A DNA stretch of 64,000 bases from Infirmifilum lucidum. Its GTDB lineage: Archaea > Thermoproteota > Thermoprotei > Thermofilales > Thermofilaceae. The translations under genes and the position numbers were made by a program. The notes beneath the pieces were generated by a model, which was not told the origin of the DNA, ran no database searches, and worked only from the letters and a program-made list of their open reading frames with translations. Of this stretch, positions 60,814 through 64,000 are shown piece by piece; position 1 is the stretch's first letter; each line of letters starts with the position of its first letter. The stretch is from contig NZ_CP062310.1 in NCBI RefSeq assembly GCF_014876775.1, positions 1,465,699 to 1,529,698 of the forward strand, written 5' to 3'.

Positions 60814-61329
60814 CTAGACCACGAAGAGTTCTACGTCGTGGCGGCCCCTGAAGATGCCCGCCACTGCCTCCTTCACCTCCTCCGGCACCACGAGCGCCAC
60901 GCCGGCTACCACGCCCCTGCCGTTGGTCAGCCTGGCGAACCCCCTCTTCAACCTGTCGAGCAGGCCCTTAGTCTTCTCTACGTCTATGGCGGGCATGCGG
61001 AATATGGTGAACACCTTCGGCGCGGCGCCCCTCTCTTCCAGCGCGTCGGGGGCGGGCACGCCGTCCACGGCGGGCAACGAGATCAGCCCCGGCGCGCCGC
61101 TTACCCCGAGGTAGTACCTGTCCCCGTCTGTCCAGATGCCGTCCCTGTGCGGGATGACTGTGCCGTCGGCGACCTCCGGCAGCACGACAAACTTGTCGCC
61201 GCGCGCCAGCCCGGCGACCATCTCCTGCTCGAGCGCCCTCCTGATGGCCTCGGCCACCTCCACGTCAGACGTCACGACAACGACGTACCTGCCGTCCCCC
61301 TTGAGGACTCTCTCGACAACCGTTTTCAT
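60814..61329 (-). CDS. Protein of unknown function in accessory cluster
   Basis: A 171-residue soluble protein beginning MKTVVERVLKGDGRYVVVV, with a strand-helix pattern, basic and acidic patches, and APKVFTIFRMPAIDVEKTKG. No family recognised. ATG 61329 is supported by GGTGGGGAG just upstream and a TATATATTATATTGG promoter. It heads an operon with the 57-residue zinc-ribbon protein. Confidence 0.72.
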   Translation of the reverse strand: MKTVVERVLKGDGRYVVVVTSDVEVAEAIRRALEQEMVAGLARGDKFVVLPEVADGTVIPHRDGIWTDGDRYYLGVSGAPGLISLPAVDGVPAPDALEERGAAPKVFTIFRMPAIDVEKTKGLLDRLKRGFARLTNGRGVVAGVALVVPEEVKEAVAGIFRGRHDVELFVV

Positions 61330-61372
61330 CTCCCCACCAATATAATATATATCCAATGGGGTCTAACAAATG

Positions 61373-61745
61373 TTACTGGCGCTGCGCGTCCACTGGCCTT
61401 ACGTGCTTCCTCGCGGTGCCCCTCTCCTGGAGCCTCCCGCGTATCGGGTCTTCCTGCACTCCGAGCCCCCTGGCTGCCTCCGACACCGACATGCATACCT
61501 CGAGGTAGTTGACGGCCTTGTTCATGTTCACGTGCCTCCTCGGCCCGCCGACGTGCCTGCCCTCCACCTTGGCCCGTAGCATGGCCTGCCTGGTTTTCCC
61601 GGATATCAAGTCCCGGCTCCCTTTCCGCGACCCACGCGAAGACCGCCAGGACGGGCTTCCCGGGCGATGAGTCGAGGCTACTCAGGAAGGCCCCCTTCGG
61701 GCTGACGGGTATAACCGGGCCCCCGAGGGCCCGTGCACGTGTCAC
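61373..61745 (-). pseudogene. Serine site-specific recombinase remnant
   Basis: The C-terminal part of a serine recombinase remains. FLSSLDSSPGKPVLAVFAWV then AERE lies in one frame; RDLISGKTRQAMLRAKVEGR followed by the helix-turn-helix MSVSEAARGLGVQ lies in another, joined by a one-base shift near 61610. The catalytic N-terminal domain with the nucleophilic serine is missing, so it cannot be active. Such genes mobilise IS607-type elements or integrated plasmids, which supports a mobile origin for this patch. Confidence 0.72.
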
Positions 61746-61789
61746 GGATAATATACGCCTGCCGCGCCCCTACATGCGTGGTGACGCAG

Positions 61790-61936
61790 GTGTCACAGCC
61801 TAAGGTCACGACGTACTGCGTTAAATGCCGCAAGCATATGGAGGTGAAGAACCCGCAGCTCATGATACTCAAGAACGGCAGGCAGGCGTACAAGGGCGGG
61901 GTACGCGCTGTACTGGAGCGGTGTCCTACAGGGTGA
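61790..61936 (+). CDS. DUF5679-like small cysteine protein, 3' end replaced
   Basis: The frame from GTG 61790 reads TTYCVKCRKHMEVKNPQLMI then LKNGRQAYKGG, the hallmark of the small zinc-binding DUF5679 proteins seen in archaea and their mobile elements. Members normally end with a second CxxC pair. Here, after YKGG, the DNA changes to a stretch that closely matches part of the gene at 59540, and the frame ends at TGA 61934-61936 without that pair. Translation is supported by GGTGA ahead of GTG. The second half was probably lost by recombination. Confidence 0.65.
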   Translation: MSQPKVTTYCVKCRKHMEVKNPQLMILKNGRQAYKGGVRAVLERCPTG

Positions 61937-62066
61937 AGGCCCTGTCCTCTGACTGTAGCACCTTAACGAATTGCTCGGTCATATACGTCTCTAATACCGG
62001 GGTTGTATTTTAACCTATTGCCGTGGAGCAAAGCTTCAAATACCGCTCACGCCATAATCAACCACG

Positions 62067-62522
62067 ATGCAGGGAGAGGGGCAGCCGAGGCCCCGGCTCA
62101 GCAGGGGCAGGAAGAGCTGGAAGCGTGTCCTCAAGAAGGACGGCGGCGAGTACGTACTGGAGAAGTACGTCTTCGACCACTACAAGAGGGTGTGGAGGCT
62201 CGTCGGCACGGTGAGGGGCGAGGACGCGATACTAAACGAGATCAGGTGCCCCAGGTGCGGCGCCCTGCCCACCACGTACAGCCTCGGCGGCGGAAGAGCG
62301 ATAATCCTCAAACACTTCGACAAGGGGGAGAAGCACTCGTGGGAGGTCAACTACGGCCCCGACCCCGTCTGGCTCGAGTTCGTCCGCTACAAGCTCGGGG
62401 CACACAGGCTAGACGGCGAGGCGAAGGCCGCGCTCGCCGCAGCCCTCGAGAAGGCCGGCCACCAAGGCGCGGCCGCGCTCGTGAAGGGCGCCGAGAAAGT
62501 CACCGTGAAGCTGATCCCCTGA
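62067..62522 (+). CDS. Zinc-ribbon protein, paralogue of 58570-59007
   Basis: A 151-residue protein: basic start (RPRLSRGRKSWKRVLKKDGG), EYVLEKYVFDHYKRVWRL, the cysteine pair CPRCGALPTTYSLGGG, KHFDKGEKHSWEVNYGPDPV and a helical Ala-rich tail (GEAKAALAAALEKAGHQGAA). All elements align in order with the gene at 58570, so the two are paralogues. ATG 62067 lies about 27 bases after a TTCAAATAC element (leaderless). Function unknown; the basic N-terminus and zinc knuckle suit nucleic-acid binding. Confidence 0.75.
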   Translation: MQGEGQPRPRLSRGRKSWKRVLKKDGGEYVLEKYVFDHYKRVWRLVGTVRGEDAILNEIRCPRCGALPTTYSLGGGRAIILKHFDKGEKHSWEVNYGPDPVWLEFVRYKLGAHRLDGEAKAALAAALEKAGHQGAAALVKGAEKVTVKLIP

Positions 62523-62542
62523 AAAACCTCTTTTTCCCCTGT

Positions 62543-62599
62543 ATTTTGTTCACGTTTACGAAATATTCCGAGAGGAGAAAACGTAAACGTTTACAAAAT
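62543..62599. repeat. 18-bp inverted repeat around a 21-base spacer
   Basis: ATTTTGTTCACGTTTACG (62543-62560) and CGTAAACGTTTACAAAAT (62582-62599) are reverse complements with two mismatches. The region is A/T-rich and follows the zinc-ribbon paralogue by 20 bases. It could be an operator, a plasmid iteron pair, a transposon-end remnant or a terminator stem. The stretch from 62600 to 62885 holds no supported gene; a short VITVRVPQEL near 62714 hints at a broken ribbon-helix-helix gene. Confidence 0.6.
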
Positions 62600-62885
62600 G
62601 CTCACCCCGCACCAGGGTCGGGGCACCGCCATGCGCTTACATAAACGTTATCCTAATTACCCTGCCACGCGGCTATGCTTACATACCGCACAAGAACAAG
62701 CTCGGGAAGGCCGCGTCATCACCGTGAGAGTCCCCCAGGAGCTACAGGGGGCCTCCGAGGGACGAAAGGGCGGATCTGGAGCCGTCGAGGAAGGATCCGT
62801 ACATATTCACGTATAGGGCGGGCCCCCTGACACTAGACTCGGCGGTGGAGAGAACGGGTTCAATGTATGGGGGTTAAAAGTTGAA

Positions 62886-63456
62886 CTAGGGCGGCCCTGC
62901 CGGCCCCTTCTCCTCGCACTTCCTCTTCCTCGCGAGGCCCACCATGATGGAGGCGTAGAGGTGGAGCTTCCAGGCCTCGTAGTACTGCCCGTACTCCTCT
63001 ACGGCTTTTCCCGCCAGGTTCCTCAGCTCGTACGCCCCGTCGAGTGTTAGCTCGTCCTTCTCCAGGAGCGCCTCCAGCCTCTCGACCTCCTCCCCCGTGA
63101 AGGGGTTCGCCACGGCCAGCTCCACCACCCTGCGGGCCCCCCTTGACTAGATCCCCGGCCTTCTCGTCCAGCACCCCCTCCGACACCAAGTACTCGACGA
63201 AGGACTCCCGGTAGCCGGAGAAAGCCCTCCCAAGCCTAACTACCCTGCCCTCGACGCCCCCTATCCTCTGGCCAAGCCCCGCCTCCACCTCATTCATCCT
63301 CTGGTTCAGCCCCGCCTACAGAGAGCCCACCCTCTTCTCGAGGGCTCCCACCCTCATCTCCAGCCTCGCAAGCCTCCTCCCCAGCCAGTAGGCGAACCCG
63401 GCCAGCGACCCAGCGACAGAGGCCGTGGAGCTGAGCAGCAAGAGCACGGGCTCCAT
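62886..63456 (-). pseudogene. Broken paralogue of the membrane coiled-coil protein at 32565
   Basis: From ATG 63456 the frame reads MEPVLLLLSSTASVAG then FAYWLGRRLARLEMRVGALE, an N-terminal membrane helix and coiled coil as in the gene at 32565. It meets an in-frame TAG at 63316-63318, resumes, and shifts frame near a six-C run (63137-63142), after which RRVVELAVANPFTGEEVERL and LHLYASIMVGLARKRKCEEK align with the other gene's C-terminal domain. Removing one base from the run restores the frame; the TAG would still remain. Confidence 0.75.
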
Positions 63457-63553
63457 CACTCCTCTATCCCGCACAGGCTTATAAATCAGCTTTCACCCCC
63501 CACGTTCCACTAGCCCGCTCCCCCGCCCCCGAACGCCATGGACATGCCCCGCA

Positions 63554-64000
63554 CTAGCGGAGCAGCCTCTCGACCCACTTCCTGACCCTGTACTCGCTGC
63601 CCTCCCTCTTGACGATCCCGTTCTCTTCGAAGGCCTGGAGGATTTGGGGAGGGAGCTCGTGTAGCCTTCTGGCGGCGTGCCTGTAGCCGGGGTCGAGGGT
63701 GAGGGGCAGTATCGGGAGCTCCACGTGGCCCCTCGTGTACTCGTGGACGTAGTAGGCCCTGTTCGCGCCTATGAGGGGGGCCAGCGCGTAGAGCGCGGAG
63801 CCCTCGGGCTTGAAGCCCCCCGTCAGGTTCAGGTACACCAGCAACCCCCTCTTCCTGGCCTCCTCCGCCAGCCCGGCCGCCTCGTCCAGCAGGTTGTACA
63901 GGCCCTCGTCGAAGTCGAGGCCCAGCTGGGGAACCCTGCGGATCTCGGCCTCCACGCCGCTGTCCCTCAGGTACTTCGCTATCACCGACGCGCAGAAGAA
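63554..64000 (-). CDS. CRISPR-associated APE2256-family CARF protein (partial, right edge)
   Basis: At least 148 codons, open through the right edge. YLNLTGGFKPEGSALYALAP then LIGANRAYYVHE is the signature of the APE2256 (Cas_APE2256) family, CARF proteins that include ring nucleases cutting cyclic tetra-adenylate in Sulfolobus. A winged-helix-like tail (LQAFEENGIVKREGSEYRVR) ends it. The family occurs in type III CRISPR-Cas loci. GTG 63985 is possible but the open frame upstream suggests a longer protein starting outside the window. Confidence 0.75.
   Translation of the reverse strand, partial: FFCASVIAKYLRDSGVEAEIRRVPQLGLDFDEGLYNLLDEAAGLAEEARKRGLLVYLNLTGGFKPEGSALYALAPLIGANRAYYVHEYTRGHVELPILPLTLDPGYRHAARRLHELPPQILQAFEENGIVKREGSEYRVRKWVERLLR

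Noticed and set aside
60553-61512. Long plus-strand frame of 319 codons
   Set aside because: It is antisense to the genes at 60634 and 60814, which have ribosome sites, promoters and sensible residues; its own text is Pro/Arg/His-rich.
62543-62599. CRISPR repeat pair
   Set aside because: The two arms are inverted, not direct, and there is only one spacer-like gap, so it is not an array.
1-64000. tRNA or rRNA genes
   Set aside because: No cloverleaf with a TTCRANNC-type T loop was found in the intergenic regions, but a covariance search was not possible.

Overview
The window looks like chromosome of a hyperthermophilic archaeon of the Thermoproteota (crenarchaeal side). Evidence: sn-glycerol-1-phosphate dehydrogenase, a UbiA-family archaeal lipid prenyltransferase and a polyprenol/dolichol-kinase-like enzyme (archaeal membrane lipids), an XPD/Rad3 helicase, HypD and a [NiFe]-hydrogenase maturation protease, many GTG/TTG starts, and TATA boxes about 25 bases before start codons (leaderless genes) mixed with GGAGG-type ribosome sites. 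High GC and the family mix would fit a Thermofilum-like organism; that assignment is inference. I found no rRNA, tRNA or CRISPR array.

Left part (1-17.4 kb). A minus-strand import locus: secreted metallophosphoesterase, membrane-anchored unknown, solute-binding protein, fused double permease, ATPase, and a further secreted protein cut by the left edge. Then an XPD helicase with an unknown partner, followed by two divergent ABC export systems (DrrA type with two ABC-2 permeases; MacB/LolD type with a CARDB-like surface protein).

Middle (17.4-49.2 kb). Core and redox metabolism: HypD, a molybdopterin oxidoreductase, and an iron/redox group (NUDIX, encapsulated-ferritin-like protein, nitroreductase, YkgJ-like Fe/Zn protein, ferritin-VIT iron transporter). 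Next come a PfkB kinase with a DhnA-type aldolase, NAD(P)HX repair, a MATE transporter, a HypE/PurM-like protein, a HEPN-MNT pair, a SWIM protein and a class II amidotransferase. The lipid group (G1P dehydrogenase, UbiA, SEC59-like) follows, then a hydrogenase protease, an orphan CARF-PIN nuclease, serine-pathway genes (D-3-phosphoglycerate dehydrogenase with an N-terminal frameshift, and an aminotransferase), APC and DASS transporters, and three orphan S-component-like membrane proteins.

Right part (49.2-64 kb). Accessory DNA: a DUF234-type ATPase with a 49-bp palindrome over its start, a mismatch glycosylase, a threonine-synthase-like protein that lost its PLP lysine and carries a winged helix, and coiled-coil nuclease-like proteins built from tandem DNA repeats. 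There are several broken genes (PIN, serine recombinase, coiled-coil membrane protein). A 4-kb patch (58.5-62.5 kb) is dense in very small zinc-ribbon genes with an exact 138-bp duplication. The right edge enters a gene of the CRISPR-associated APE2256/CARF ring-nuclease family, suggesting a type III CRISPR neighbourhood just beyond the window.
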